Position numbers and translations under genes: made by a program. A DNA stretch of 64,000 nt, taken from NCBI GenBank assembly GCA_900175165.2, contig FWWN02000703.1, positions 124,001 through 188,000 of the forward strand, given 5' to 3'. Below are positions 46,708 to 62,973 of the stretch, piece by piece (the first letter of the stretch is position 1; the number at the start of each line of letters is the position of its first letter). Below the pieces are notes generated by a model. The model ran no database searches and was not told where the DNA came from. It saw nothing but the letters and a program-made list of their open reading frames with translations. The DNA is from Rhizomucor pusillus. Its lineage: Eukaryota; Mucoromycota; Mucoromycetes; Mucorales; Lichtheimiaceae.

Positions 46708-48195
46708 ATGCAGGCCACTTTGCAGTCGTCGGACGTTGCACGAAAACCAGCAGAGCAGCAGGCAGTGTCGCTGCGCTGCCTTTCACGCATAGTTGCAGTA
46801 CCACGCCTCGTCAAGAACGTATGGGCCATATGCACATGGACCTCACCTAATCAGTTGCATTCGTACCTTGCAGTTATTGCCTGGAGCCTCATTTGCCTGT
46901 GGCCTCGAATTGCGCTTGTATACGCTGCACCGTTGCTTCCTATACTCGGCACGGTCTATTACTCACAACAGCAACAGCAGCGGCGAGAAGAAGGAAACGA
47001 GCGAGAGCGATTACAGCGGGTTCTGGAGACGCTCGACTTTATCGATAACATTGAAAAGGCTTTTTTTCGGCACTTTCGACAGGATGCTCGGCGTACATTT
47101 ATCATCCTTGTTTACGTCTACTTTGGATGGGTCACTGCGCATCAAGTGCTCTCAACCACCTTGATTGCACTGATACTTGGTCTAGCTATCTTGACCTGGA
47201 ACCATCCCATTTCCTGTGCTGCACGCACAGTTGTACCCGTGTCGTTTATCCAGTCACTGCTATTGGGTATCTTCATTGGACCACTGGAAACGTCTGTGGA
47301 AGATGCACTGGACCGTAAAATATCTCTCCTGCAACGCGTCGAAAATTTCCAAAGAAGCATCATGCAACGAGGTTCAATTCAACAGGCGGAATTCGAGTTT
47401 ATCATCTACGAAAATCAGGTATATTTGCAAGAAAGAGATTCGCTTTTACTACCGTTAGTTTGCACTAACGCAACGTTCTCACAGCGTTCGTGGCCCTTTG
47501 CAGGATGGAGAACAGCTACGTTTCCTTTTGAAAGATCACCGTGGGCAGACGCATCGAAAAAGGCAGTGCTCCCCAAATCGCAATTCACGCTACCAGAAAC
47601 CATTCAAACAGCCGCGCTTGCAACGTGGACGTGGGCCTGGGTTGATTCTGAATGGCGCCTCGAGTTGAACGACAAGACGGACGAGCTCGGTTGGACGTAC
47701 GGCACTGTCTTTTGGTCAGTCTTTGACCGCAAGGACAAGGGATGGCTATCTACTCGTCGCCGAAGATGGATCCGCAGAGCTGTGCTTTGCTGCCGTAAAC
47801 CAAACGACGAAAAACAGAACGTATATTGCCCTCCTCTTAGCATTGACACTTCAGTGCCCTCTTCCAGAAGTAGTACCATCGAATTGTCCCCGACACCCAC
47901 AACTACCAGCACTACTACTCCTCAGCCGTTCTATATTCGAGACCCTGTATCATCTTCCAGAACTACCATCACATCCGTAAGTGCTCGTGCACCACAGTCA
48001 CCAGAACCATCAATACGCAGTCGCACCGTCTCCAGCGTCCGGTTTTCAACCGCTGACGGTGAAGTCAACAATGATACCACAAACAACGCAGCAGCACCGC
48101 CATCCAATAAGTCAAAGAAACGATGGAGTTCACAACGCCAGTCGTCGCAGCAGCGCGAGAGTGCTTGGAAGAGCATTGTACGTGTCAAGACATAG
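46708..48195 (+). CDS. Dysferlin-domain peroxisomal membrane protein (Pex24/Pex30-like)
   Basis: Two exons (46708-47418 and 47485-48195) encode 473 residues. The N-terminal third has hydrophobic segments, resembling the reticulon-like region of Pex30-family proteins, which shape ER subdomains where peroxisomes and lipid droplets form. The splice creates the DysFN-type motif ENQRSWPFAGW, followed by ERSPWAD. A DysFC-type block then gives WTWAWVDSEWRLE and DELGWTYGTVFW, and RRRRWIRRA follows. The tail is Ser/Thr-rich and disordered. The 66-nt intron is a multiple of three and stop-free, so a retained form would stay open. An upstream GTG at 46702 is in frame but ATG 46708 is preferred. The stop is 52 bp from that of the convergent nitronate monooxygenase. 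Confidence 0.85.
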   Translation: MQATLQSSDVARKPAEQQAVSLRCLSRIVAVPRLVKNVWAICTWTSPNQLHSYLAVIAWSLICLWPRIALVYAAPLLPILGTVYYSQQQQQRREEGNERERLQRVLETLDFIDNIEKAFFRHFRQDARRTFIILVYVYFGWVTAHQVLSTTLIALILGLAILTWNHPISCAARTVVPVSFIQSLLLGIFIGPLETSVEDALDRKISLLQRVENFQRSIMQRGSIQQAEFEFIIYENQVYLQERDSLLLPLVCTNATFSQRSWPFAGWRTATFPFERSPWADASKKAVLPKSQFTLPETIQTAALATWTWAWVDSEWRLELNDKTDELGWTYGTVFWSVFDRKDKGWLSTRRRRWIRRAVLCCRKPNDEKQNVYCPPLSIDTSVPSSRSSTIELSPTPTTTSTTTPQPFYIRDPVSSSRTTITSVSARAPQSPEPSIRSRTVSSVRFSTADGEVNNDTTNNAAAPPSNKSKKRWSSQRQSSQQRESAWKSIVRVKT

Positions 48196-48247
48196 GTTAT
48201 TCATACATTCCCCCTTTTATTACTGTTATTGTGTAATGAACATTAGT

Positions 48248-49394
<1,147 letters not shown>

Positions 49395-49903
49395 TATTCT
49401 ATCAACTGTTTACAAAAAAGCTTGTGGAGAGAAGGGAAAAGCAGGTCCACAGGAACACTGCTTTAATGCAGAATTTCTCGGATTCGGCTGACTAAAGACC
49501 ACTTGCGCTGTCCAGCCAGTATAACCTTTTCCTTATTACGAGTGACTATTTCGTCGTCAAATGCCAGCAATGCTATCAAATATACCTTGTATAATCAATA
49601 TGTCTTGACAGATATCTTTTTGCATCAACGTGTATAGTTGTTGTTTCTGTGCCCTGGATACGTATTTTTCCCCAGGAACGTAGTACGCCTTCAAACCACC
49701 TATTGATCGATCTACTGAATAAATATTGATTAAAACTTAATATTCAACTTGGTATATCTTATTTTTCTTTATTTTGTCGCTTTCGCAGACATTATTTTGG
49801 GGTTGATGCGGTAGTTTGCATTCTGACAAGATATTCACATGAAAGGGAAAGGCTGTGTCACCATGGACCGGGAAGGTTACACAAAATGTTTGTGTTTACT
49901 GGA
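49395..49903. other. Intergenic, AT-rich
   Basis: Upstream region of the monooxygenase and 3' flank of VPS34, with T-rich runs. No feature was recognised. Confidence 0.55.
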
Positions 49904-53315
<3,412 letters not shown>

Positions 53316-54015
53316 TCTGCTTTGCTGAAATGGGCGACTGAGGAAGAGTGTCGACTCCGCGACCGTTCCCGCATGATGGCTAGGTAAGGTGTTAATAATC
53401 CTAGCTGACCTGCAAAAACCATTATGCGCACCTGGTCAGCTACATTAACTTGAGATGCTCATTAACTCGTTTGTGCTATATTTTGTTAACAACAAATCTG
53501 ACTTGGTAGATGCTGCAGAGCTGATAAGACATATTTCAATAAGCTGTTGAATTTTGGCTATCCATATCACTTCTGTTTACTTCAAATATTTTGATAAATT
53601 CATATTTCGGATAATATATATATAATTGGTGGTACTTATTCTAATGATTTCTCAAGAGCAAGTATAAAAGTATTCGTTGCATTTAGCCAGTATCAACGAA
53701 TGGCATGTGGCCTGATTGAAATGGCCGACTCTTTATGCTGAGGAAAACCTCGTTGCATAAAGCGCGACAGGAGCTTTGCGGGCTTCTTAAAGCATCCAGT
53801 CGTCTTGGTGGTATGTTTACTCCAATGTCCAAGGTAATTTGTAGCGTCTCCGTTTCGTACTCTCTAATCTCGAGTTGCTGTACTCGTTTCCTCAGCGCTG
53901 GCATTTTGTGATAAGCAAGAATCTTGCCCTTTTCGCCATTACTACTGCTAGTGCACTCGCCGTCTCCTCCTCGGCGCTGCCGCTCGCCCGCAACCTTGGA
54001 CATTGGAAAGAAGAT
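53316..54015. other. Intergenic between VPS34 and the eRF1 gene
   Basis: VPS34 upstream region and eRF1 3' flank. A minus-strand frame (53683-54003, 106 codons) starts just past the eRF1 stop, has no known domain and is most likely 3' UTR noise. Confidence 0.5.
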
Positions 54016-55579
54016 TCAGTCAGAATCAGAGTAAAATTCGTCGTCTTCGAAGTCGTCGTATGCAAGTTGTTCAAAGTTAACCTATAATAAGATCACAGTG
54101 TTCATTAATATGTATTGTTCCGTTTTCATTGCTGCCAACTTTTTTTTTACCTTGTAGCGAAGTAGGCCGCCAACTCCACCAAATCCCTTGACAAATTGGG
54201 CGCCTTCCTGCGATCTGTCTGTTATAAACTCAAGAGATGCACCGTGATCTTTGTAGGCTTCCGTAAACCATTCCAAAAGTGGCATCGACTGGACCAACTC
54301 TAGTTCTTTACCGTCGGCGACCTTAAAAGCAGAGTGGTCTTGCTCCTGTTGCTTCGTGCAATGGACAACGCGCTCAGAGTTATCGCCATCGCGCAAGACG
54401 CAGCGCATTAATTCGAGGTTTTCCCAGACAATCAACCGCTCGACGGCTCCCATTTCGAGAGCCTTTAGAGTGTCATCCACTCCGTAGCAGAATTTGCCAG
54501 TATCTTGAGATATTTCATCAAAATATTGCTGGATCAACTTCTTTTCTTGGACAAACTTGACGTTTGACAAGGATTCGGCTGACAATTCAATCGCTTGGTT
54601 GAAGCCATTTTCACCACCGTAAGAGACATCGACGACCTTGACAATCTTGGCTTGAAGACGTGGATCAAACATATCCGACTGCGACAATTCGGTCTTAAAG
54701 TCGGCGGAACCAGCAAGGACTAGACCAGCAACGTTGACCTTGTCGTTGGTCAGGAAATGCTGCGCGGCCAACTCGGCAACCTTGCGCACATAGTTGTGGC
54801 GTTTCTCTTCTCTGAGACGAGCAAAACGCAGAGCAGATTGACCACCGCGACCATGCTTCTTGGGCAAATCGACTTGGAACTTGTGGACCACCTCACGTGT
54901 ATTGCCAGCCAGGGTGCCAAACAGTGTGCCGTTACCATCCATTACAATAAATCCGAATCGAGCATCATCTTGGAGCAGCTCGGATAAAGCCTCAGTGTGG
55001 AACTTGTTGTCGCATAGGTACAGAGAGGTGTTGATGGGCTTGTGAGGTTCAAAGTCAATGTTGACTTTCTTTTCTTTTCCTTCCTCGGTCACGATGGTGC
55101 CGCAGTACACGACCAGACCATTCGGAGGCACTAGACAAAATAATTTTAGATATTGGGTATACATGATTCGCTAATCATTTCATCCCTATCATAAATACCT
55201 CGATTGTAGAGTTTCAGTCGCTGCTGGGTCGAAGTGATGGCGCCAAGCACCGACTGGCGATTGACGCGGGACTTGATATTGGAAGCGGTGCCGAACTCGT
55301 CAGCAAGCATCTTTGTTATCCTCGATATTTGATCCTTGGGCGCTAAATGGGATAGCTTGTTAGTAGAAACGCTTTCGCTACGAGGCAACTGTCCTTACGA
55401 ATGATCAGAGAAATCATTGAAGTGCCATTTCTACACCACACAGTGAGCAACGCAATCTCAACCGACGACTTTCTTTACAAGTGGACTCACCCTCTTGCGG
55501 CTTCGAGGCTCTTGATGAGCCGCTTCATTTTCCACAGTTGAATGTTATGCTCGGCAATACTCGTCTCCTGTAGCGTCAT
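54016..55579 (-). CDS. SUP45: Peptide chain release factor eRF1 (Sup45)
   Basis: Cytosolic factor recognising all three stop codons and releasing the nascent chain. The start [20 protein letters not shown] at 55579 matches the family N-terminus. The three functional motifs are present: NIKS ([10 protein letters not shown]), YxCxxxF ([11 protein letters not shown]) and GGQ ([19 protein letters not shown]). The C-terminal domain includes [32 protein letters not shown] and the acidic tail after [30 protein letters not shown]. Four or five exons, about 435 residues. Motif conservation fits use of the standard code. Confidence 0.96.
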
Positions 55580-55804
55580 GATCGGAAACTAGAAGAAAAA
55601 GTTTACAGGAACACTGAGACGCCAGTTGCCCTTTATATCATAGTGCTTTCGGAGGCATGCGATGACGCATTGCCAAACTCAAACTTTTAGGACCATGATA
55701 CTTGAGCTTAACAGGGCTTCTCTCACGTACCGAGACGTAACGGTTAGCAGAATTGGATCTATCAGTCAGTGCATATATGTACATATTTTTTGTTTATTTG
55801 CGTT

Positions 55805-58800
55805 TTACATGTAGCCCAAGTTCCTGATAATGTCTTGAGAACGCATGACATCAATACATTTGGGCGCATTCTTAATAGACTGGGTATCATCAATCAGAAT
55901 AAAGTATTCCTTGGAAGAATAGTATGTCCGCGCAATACTCTCAAGCCAGCTGATAGTCGCTGTCTTCTCATCTTGATCGTTTCCCTTCAGAGAATGTTTT
56001 AAGTTTTTCTGCCTCGCTGACTTTTTTTCGGGTATTTTTTCTTGAAGCTACCACTTACCTCTGAAGCCCAGTCGCGCAGCACATAACATTCGTCTTTCGT
56101 GAGACATAGACTAAGAGCCACAGCTGCAGTCTTTGCTCTACAATAGAGTTAGCATCTGCGTTCCAGAAATAGAGATCTGCAGATCACTCCTTACTTGTTG
56201 ATATTTTCTGGAGTGGTCATGGCTTCTTTCAATCTTGTATACACATCGTGCCTGAAAACAAAATGCCAAGTTCCTCGCCATGGTTGCTTGTTCATCTAGC
56301 ACGATGTGGTTAGAAAATCATCATAACTGATGCATAGCACATCACTTACTTCATGCACAGCCTTGACGGTTCTATCCAAAATATCAGGATCTTCCATGAT
56401 GTTGAAGATATCCGTAGCCAAGAAACCACCTAAAAGCGCGCAAGTTTAGAACTTGAAATTGTGGACATCGTCAACTCTTTTCAGTCAATCCCATACCGCT
56501 ATTTGAAGGAAAAGCCCGAGTCGCTGGAGGAAGAATGCCAGTTGCAAGATTATGTAGACCAAAGTTCCAGAATTGGGTGGAAACGACAGCACGCTTCATG
56601 TGAAAAAGCTGTTCGCTGAAAAGGGAGTCGTCATACCGATCATACTATACGAGGCCATGTCAATAACTATTCCGCCACTTGTATGCCAATCCAAGATATG
56701 CTTACCAAAATAACTTTTTGGCTAGCTTCGTCGTTTTCCGAGCTTTTGTAGAGTTCCAATGCTTCCTTTAGCATCTTTGCCAGCTGTGAATTTCCTCTTA
56801 TATCTATATTCGCAGAACGCGTAGTAAGTTCCATAAGCTAACATAATTTGGATTTAGTAAAAAATATATGCAAAATGGATAACATCTGTTCACTTTACCT
56901 CTGGTGGAAACTTTAAGATTAAAGTCATCAATTGCCACTTGAATGTTTTGCTGGGAGCCACTCTCAGTTCTCTCTCGTAAAACAAATTCATATCCTTGAA
57001 AGATGCGACTGGATGCGGTGGTAGGCCTCCAACGTATAATGCTATTAACGGGCTCATAGATTGTGCCAAATTCCATGTTGCCCGCATTTCATGAGTGAGC
57101 GGCAGAATCGCTACCATTTCGCGAGGTTGATCTTCAGCAAAAACCAAAGCAGCCTGCAGCCCGAGTAAATGATCAGTCGATATACTTTTCATTTCTCGAG
57201 GGTTTCAATCACAGTGATTTACCACATCATTCACCGACAAGAATTCGCGCAATACAATGTAAAAACTGGAAGAAGGGCTTCCTGGTTTCAACCCAAGCAG
57301 CACTGCTTCCTTATCTTGTAAATATCGCCACAATGTGCGGCTCGGCAAGTACGACGTTATCCGCAAGACAGGCTTCTTCTTTTCGATGAAAAGCTGAGCC
57401 TGTGCAGCTTTTGTGCCTTTTCCGGTCGTATATACTGTGATCATTCCTTCCAGCTTATTATCTGTATATAGCTGAAGATCATGCTCAAACTGAACGTTAG
57501 GAAAATTGTATGCTCGAGGGTATGAGATTGTTGGCTGCGTTGGAGGCGTGATGACCGGTGCTGTGTTTCTGGGGCTAGTATGTATTTCATCACACACTGG
57601 CCTTCGTGGAATTGTAGGCGACTGGGGTGTTGCTGCAGTGTCTTTTGCTATTGCAGGTGCGGATGGTGGCATTGCAGCTAAAAAAGTTTGATAAATATGA
57701 ACATCCGACTTTAATCTTGCTTTACTATCCCTACCTGAAGCAGCTTCTTGCATAGCAGTCGATCTTTTTATCTGACCGAATCCTAACGGCGCTTCTTTGA
57801 TTCTCTTCGCAGGAACACCGGACGGCCCAGCGACCTGATCGTCCTCGGGCTTCCGCTTCGCGGAACTGCCTGGAAGAGGTTCATTTGGTCCCGTGATTTC
57901 CTTCAAAAGATCAAGAGGAAACTTCATCGTTCCCTGCTGTCGCGGTTCTATCATTTTTATGATTTAATATTGCTGCTCATTCAAGAATGAGTAATGAAAT
58001 ACCGTAGCTTTACCTGTTACTGGCGGCGTAGCTTTTCTCTTAAATGTGGCGGATGCATTCTCTGCTACTGACGACGCAGCACAGCTCGTAGCTGGCAATG
58101 GTCTTTTGTCACCAATCTTTGGAAGTTGCGGCTTTACTGCAGGGTTTTCCTTGGCTGTTGTTGTTGCTGCTCCTGCTGCTATTGTTGATGGCTGCACTTG
58201 TGGTTTCTGGGAAGAATCACGTTTTGAAATTCGGCCTGTTAACGACAATGGCGCTTTTTGCTTGGAGATAGGATGCTCAGCCTGTGAAGGCTGGGCTGTT
58301 GTGGATGGCTGAGGTCGCTGCGTTGCAGGTTTCAATGGCTGCACGACAGGCTTTGTAGACAATTTTTCTTTCTGTTTTCCACTTGTGTTCGGTTTCTTTC
58401 GACATTGCATAGCGAATGTATGAATATATAATGGATGATTTATGGTTAGATACTAGAATATTTACCTCAGATTTGGATGTTGAGTTTGGTTGCGCGAGAA
58501 AAAGTGGAGCTTCATTCGATGAATCCGTTGTTGTTGGTGTTGCTTTCTTCGCAGGAACGCTAGTCTGTTCACACGTTATTACATTATCCCTCGTTGCACA
58601 TATCCTTCCGAGTATTCACCTGCGCCGAACGCTTCTGAGAGACGCCAGGTGATCGCCCTCTTTTGCTCTGCTTTCGTCTTTCTTTGAATTCCGCAAGTAT
58701 TTGAGGACAGTTTAGGTTTCTTTCAGGCTCCCAAGTATTTTCACTGCGGCATCGTGGTAAGAAGGGAGTCTAATCACCACTGGTTTGCGATTTCTCTAAA

Positions 58801-58986
58801 GGACTTCATCTCAGCAATGCAGGAACTAACAAGTTGCATTCAAATCACCGACCACCTGTCATCGTAATTTTTCCACTTGATCAGGTAGTAGTGGACGCCG
58901 TTGACTACCCGAGAATCAAGGATCTTTTCGACTTCAAAGACCTGGGCATCGTCATCGATGATCTCCATCAAAGTTTGTGGATCCAT
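55805..58986 (-). CDS. Chromodomain protein with C-terminal SPOC/PIN-like half (Chp1-like)
   Basis: Multi-exon gene. The start MDPQTLMEIIDDD at 58986 leads straight into a chromodomain: VFEVEKILDSRVVNG, YYLIKWKNYDDSENTWEPER and CPQILAEF. The first splice (GAC-AG to T-GAA) restores the NTWEPE motif. The aromatic cage is F (in VFEVE), W (IKW) and Y (KNYDD), so binding of H3K9 methyl-lysine is plausible. A long basic, Ser/Pro/Gln-rich linker follows. A folded half then resembles SPOC (LEGMITVYTTGKG, YLPSRTLWRYL, SFYIVLREFLS), and a C-terminal PIN-like segment reads EYFILIDDTQSIKNAPKCID. That order matches fission-yeast Chp1 of the RITS silencing complex. The chromodomain is certain; the SPOC/PIN assignment is by layout and weak similarity. 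No RRM was identified. Confidence 0.75.
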
Positions 58987-59820
58987 TTTGTCCTGTGGCC
59001 TTTTGCTGGAACGCGAAGGGCAAAAGCTTAAAATTCAATTCGGGTTTTCTGTCACGGTCTCCTTCAGGAAGTTTTGGCTGAGAAACAAAAAGAAAGCTTT
59101 CATTCATCCATGAAGACCCGCAGGCATCTGTAGCTTTCAGCGCGAGCAGGATTTAATCAATGCGTTGCTCTGAATATTTGAAAGTACGTACGTATTCAAT
59201 GTAGTCTGAAAACCAGTCCTAACCAAAGCTATTTGGTAAGACAGTGCGTAGTAGCACTACTAGAAGAGCGACTTCCCGTTGCAGCTTACTTTCACTCTGG
59301 ATTTTCGTTGCTTTATTGTCGTTAGTTATCTCGAGCTTACGATGCACGCGGACTGAATAACAGACAATGTGTATTGCAGAAGAATTAGTCTTGAAAATGT
59401 TACACAAGCCTTTTTGAGCGGTTTGGAGACCACTGATTTTCTCTTCTCAGCATTCCGCTTTCTTTCTCGCTCAGAGCAAAGCACTCTCCTTCAGACCTTT
59501 AGACGAGGGCCTATTTTACCTTTTATCAGCCAGAGGAAGAGCATTCCACAGGTCGATCAGTGATCAGACGGATACGACGCAGCCTGATTGCATTGCAACT
59601 CGATCACGGTATATCCACCAGCATCACTTTTTTCCTCTCCTCTTATCCTCGACTACGGCAATCCATCGTGCTTCCATCTCTTACGCAATCAAATAATATT
59701 TGAACAAGGCTCATATATATCCTTTGTTAACACCTCTTGTAAGCATAAAGAGTCTTTTTTTGCACTGAACAATGATGGCTTACACGGAAACTTTGCACTT
59801 AACACAGGTTAAAAACCTTA
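58987..59820. other. Divergent intergenic region, chromodomain gene / CYRI
   Basis: 834 bp containing both upstream regions. No gene, TATA box or repeat is clear enough to call. Confidence 0.5.
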
Positions 59821-61079
59821 ATGGGCCAGCTTCTCTCGGGTTTAAGTCTCCGCGGCAACGAAGTCGTTGTGCCTGATCCAGGTTTCGACATTGAAAGTGA
59901 GTCATCTTTAGCGGAATATTTGGGAATTTGCATTACTGAGTTAATACATTTGTAGATGCGAAACCATCGACAGAGGAGTTGGACTTGTACAATCATTTAT
60001 CAGCTATTCTGGTGCAACCTACGCCGGCCTTGCTCGCTTCATTTAAACAATATCAATCTGCATCTGATCTAATACGCGAAGCGATTGCCAATCCGACAAC
60101 AGAGAAGGAAGATAGAGCGTGGGATGCTGTTTTGCCAATCGTCGACATGCTGCGCGATTTTTACGCGTATGCACAGGAAACAGGTATGTCCCATACCCCG
60201 GAAATTGAGATGAGAAAACACGTGCACTGACCAGGGATGTTACCACTAGAGGAAAAACTTCCACAGCTTTTGAATGTCTTGTGCCAGGGTGATGTGAACA
60301 AAAATTTGGAGCGGCATCAAGGTCTAACAAAACTTTTTGCCGATATTCTGGATTTCGTGTTCGAATTCGATTATCTAAAGGTTGGTAGCCAGGACAGCAG
60401 AAGAATGAGCATTTAAACTAATGCGGGAACTTTAGATGCGCAATTCTACGCTTCAGAATGACTTTTCTTACTACCGACGTATGTTGCAGCGTGGCAAGTA
60501 CGGCGCCAGCACGAGATCTTCTGCGGATGAATCAGTTTCCGACCTTAGAAGCGCCATGTTGGAAGACGATCAGGCTAATCGTATGTCACTATTTATCGCA
60601 TATCCGACGCCGATGCTCAAGCGGGTTATTGACACGACGACGGATTATGTCAAGAAGCAGAGACTTCAAAAGAGCGTGGCCGAATGCCTAGCAACGCTAT
60701 GGGCTACTTGTTATCACACTATCAACAAAAAGAAAGGTCAACAACGATCAGATCTCTCGACTTTTTATCTAAAAGTTATGGTTATTTCCATCATACTCTA
60801 CGATCACATTGATCCACAGGGCGCATTCGTCAAAAGCTCCCCCATCAATGTAAGTAAAAAGAATATTCAGGTGCCGGATTTATGTTGTATAAAAAATTAA
60901 TCGCAGATATATTTTAGATCAAACAATCTGTCAAGATGATCCAAACAAATGTGAGCCTAACAAGTGATGCAAAAGATACGAGTCTATCGAACCTGATGTC
61001 TGTGTTACGATACAATTCTAAACATCTCAATGACGACACGACGCCGAAGGCCATCCGAAACACGGTGATGGCCGATTAA
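59821..61079 (+). CDS. CYRI/FAM49 family Rac1-interacting protein
   Basis: Five exons. In animals and amoebae CYRI binds active Rac1 and restrains the SCAR/WAVE complex, limiting Arp2/3-driven actin protrusion. The N-terminus MGQLLSGL keeps the Gly2 used for myristoylation in the family. Diagnostic blocks are IREAIANPT, EDRAWDAVLPIVDMLRDFY, LTKLFADILDFVFEFDYLKM, LQNDFSYYRRMLQRGKYG, ANRMSLFIAYPTPMLK, KVMVISIILYDHIDPQGAFV, SVLRYNSKHLNDDTTPKAIR. The two Arg of the Rac-binding stretch (YYRRML) are conserved. It is rarely annotated in fungi and absent from the model yeasts, which lack SCAR/WAVE. Confidence 0.93.
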
Positions 61080-61416
61080 GACCAACATCAAGAACCATTG
61101 CATTCTTCCACACTCTGTTTTCCTTTCCCACTAATTTTATATGTACTCGTTAATATTTCTCCACTCCTTACTACTACCGCTTTAATTACTTTCCTATTAC
61201 TTGTTTTGTACGCATACAGACTTATTTACAAGCGCTTCACACTTCCAACAACGCAAATTGACGACCAATGTTTATTCCGGGAAATTTTACTATAATGTTC
61301 TCAATACCCTGTAAGCTATTTTTTACACGGTTTAAATTGTCACCGCTTGCCGTATGGATAATAGGTGAGAGAGTGCTGTAGACTTTACAGTTAGAAGGAA
61401 AGTTTTTTCCTGACAT
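61080..61416. other. Intergenic between CYRI and the tetraspanin
   Basis: CYRI 3' flank (CT-rich) and tetraspanin upstream region. No further feature. Confidence 0.5.
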
Positions 61417-62589
61417 ATGCCTAGCGCGGCGAAAGATACCATCAGTGCCATTGACGAGACGGTAACAGCGTCGACATCATCAACCACAGCCGCTAGTAGT
61501 AGTAGTATTAGCAACAGCAGCACGGCTGAGACACTAGCCGATAACGAGAAAAATTTGGAGACACAGACGCACCTTCGATCGTTTGGGCGGCCAGATGTAC
61601 TGCGTGAAAGACCAAAGATTTTAGGTTGGACGTTAGCACGATGGATTCTATTAGTTTCGAATATCCTGGCAAGTTGTGACGTCTGACACTATCGTACGAC
61701 TTAACGAAGCTTGCTGACAGCTTCATAAAGATATTACTGTATGGCCTGTTTTTCCTGGCTGGATCAATAGCAACGTTTGCAAAGGGCTACCATCGAGCTG
61801 TCGTTATAGTCATAGCCAATCTCGATATTCTCATAGGTAAGATGCTCATTGAGAGAGTTTTTGATTTCACGTTTTTTAACTGAGAAATATGATAAAGTGA
61901 CGTCCCTAGCGTCCGTGCTGTGCGTCGGAACAGCTGTAGTTGGGATCATCGGCACCCGATACCGTGACAGACGTCTACTAGGCATTTACTCATTGATGTT
62001 GTGGCCATGCTTTGTCCTAATCACAGCAGTGGGCTACCTTGCATTTAAAGATGATACATGGAACTTGAAAGCAAAGCTTGGTATGCAGTGGCGACACGAG
62101 TTTACATCAGCGAGTCGGGAAGCATTGCAAGATAATGTAAAATCCAAGTCCGAAAAGGTTTAGAAAAAGAAACGTACTAACACGATTAAGTTATAGTTAC
62201 ATTGCTGTGGATTTGAAAACCCTATGGATCACGCGACTTACTTTGCACGGTGTTGGCCAGAATCGTTGCTGCCGGGATGCGCCTACAAGTTTTACTCGTT
62301 TGAATCCTACTTTTTATCCAGGACGTACACGGTGTCCTTTGCGATCGTTCCTTTACACATTCTCGTCATTATCGCTTCGTTCTTGTGCTCGAACCACGTC
62401 GACCATCTCTTTGGTACCCGAGCAAGACCGCCGATTCCATATTTAGGGAAATTCAGCGACTGGCGAGATTGGGAACGTGAACAGAAGCGTCTGAAAGAAG
62501 ACTCAGTTTCTTCCCTGGAACCAGTCCGAACCCGCGCCAGGGCAACCGGGAATGATACCATGCAAAAATTAACACCTAGGTGTTCGTAA
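61417..62589 (+). CDS. Fungal tetraspanin
   Basis: Exons 61417-61668, 61731-61836, 61898-62136 and 62197-62589 join in frame to 329 residues. Four membrane spans are visible: LARWILLVSNIL with ILLYGLFFLAGSIATF, then SVLCVGTAVVGIIG, LLGIYSLMLWPCFVLITAVG, and VSFAIVPLHILVIIASFLC. The extracellular loop has the CCG motif (LHCCGFENP) plus later cysteines (ARCWPESLLPGC). The first intron starts with GCAAGT rather than GT, because only that border keeps the TM1 frame. The last has a perfect TACTAAC branch at 62175-62181. Tetraspanins organise membrane partners; in plant pathogens they affect penetration. The Ser-rich N-terminus and charged C-terminal tail are cytosolic. Confidence 0.88.
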
Positions 62590-62973
62590 AAGCATCTTAT
62601 CTCTTGAGGATTCTGCCTAAATAAAACAACGCATTGCATATAGGCAACAATTGATCACAATATCCCTTTCAATCCCAAAAGTATCAGAAGATGGAGAGAG
62701 AGAGAGATAGTGCATCTCACCTTGTACACCCCAGGTGGTGGAACGAGCCGGATTGCTACTCCCCTATCACTCTCTCTCACACAACTTTTTTTTTCTTTTT
62801 GCTACAGAAAGCAAAGCTACAGAAAGCAAAACTCCTTTTTCGTTTTCTTTCCCTTTTTTTTTTCTGGTGTGTACGAGTTAAGGTACGGTTTTTTAAGCTT
62901 GTGAGAGACCACCTCACCTTATCTTGGCTGATCGCACATTGCGAACTTTGAGGACATCGCAGCCCTGTCCAAA
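62590..62973. other. Intergenic between the tetraspanin and Ras gene
   Basis: Contains a GA-rich run (about 62693-62710) and T-rich runs upstream of the Ras start; probably its promoter and 5' UTR. Confidence 0.5.

Noticed and set aside
53683..54003. Minus-strand 106-codon ORF directly after the eRF1 stop
   Set aside because: Lies in the eRF1 3' flank with no domain; probably UTR.
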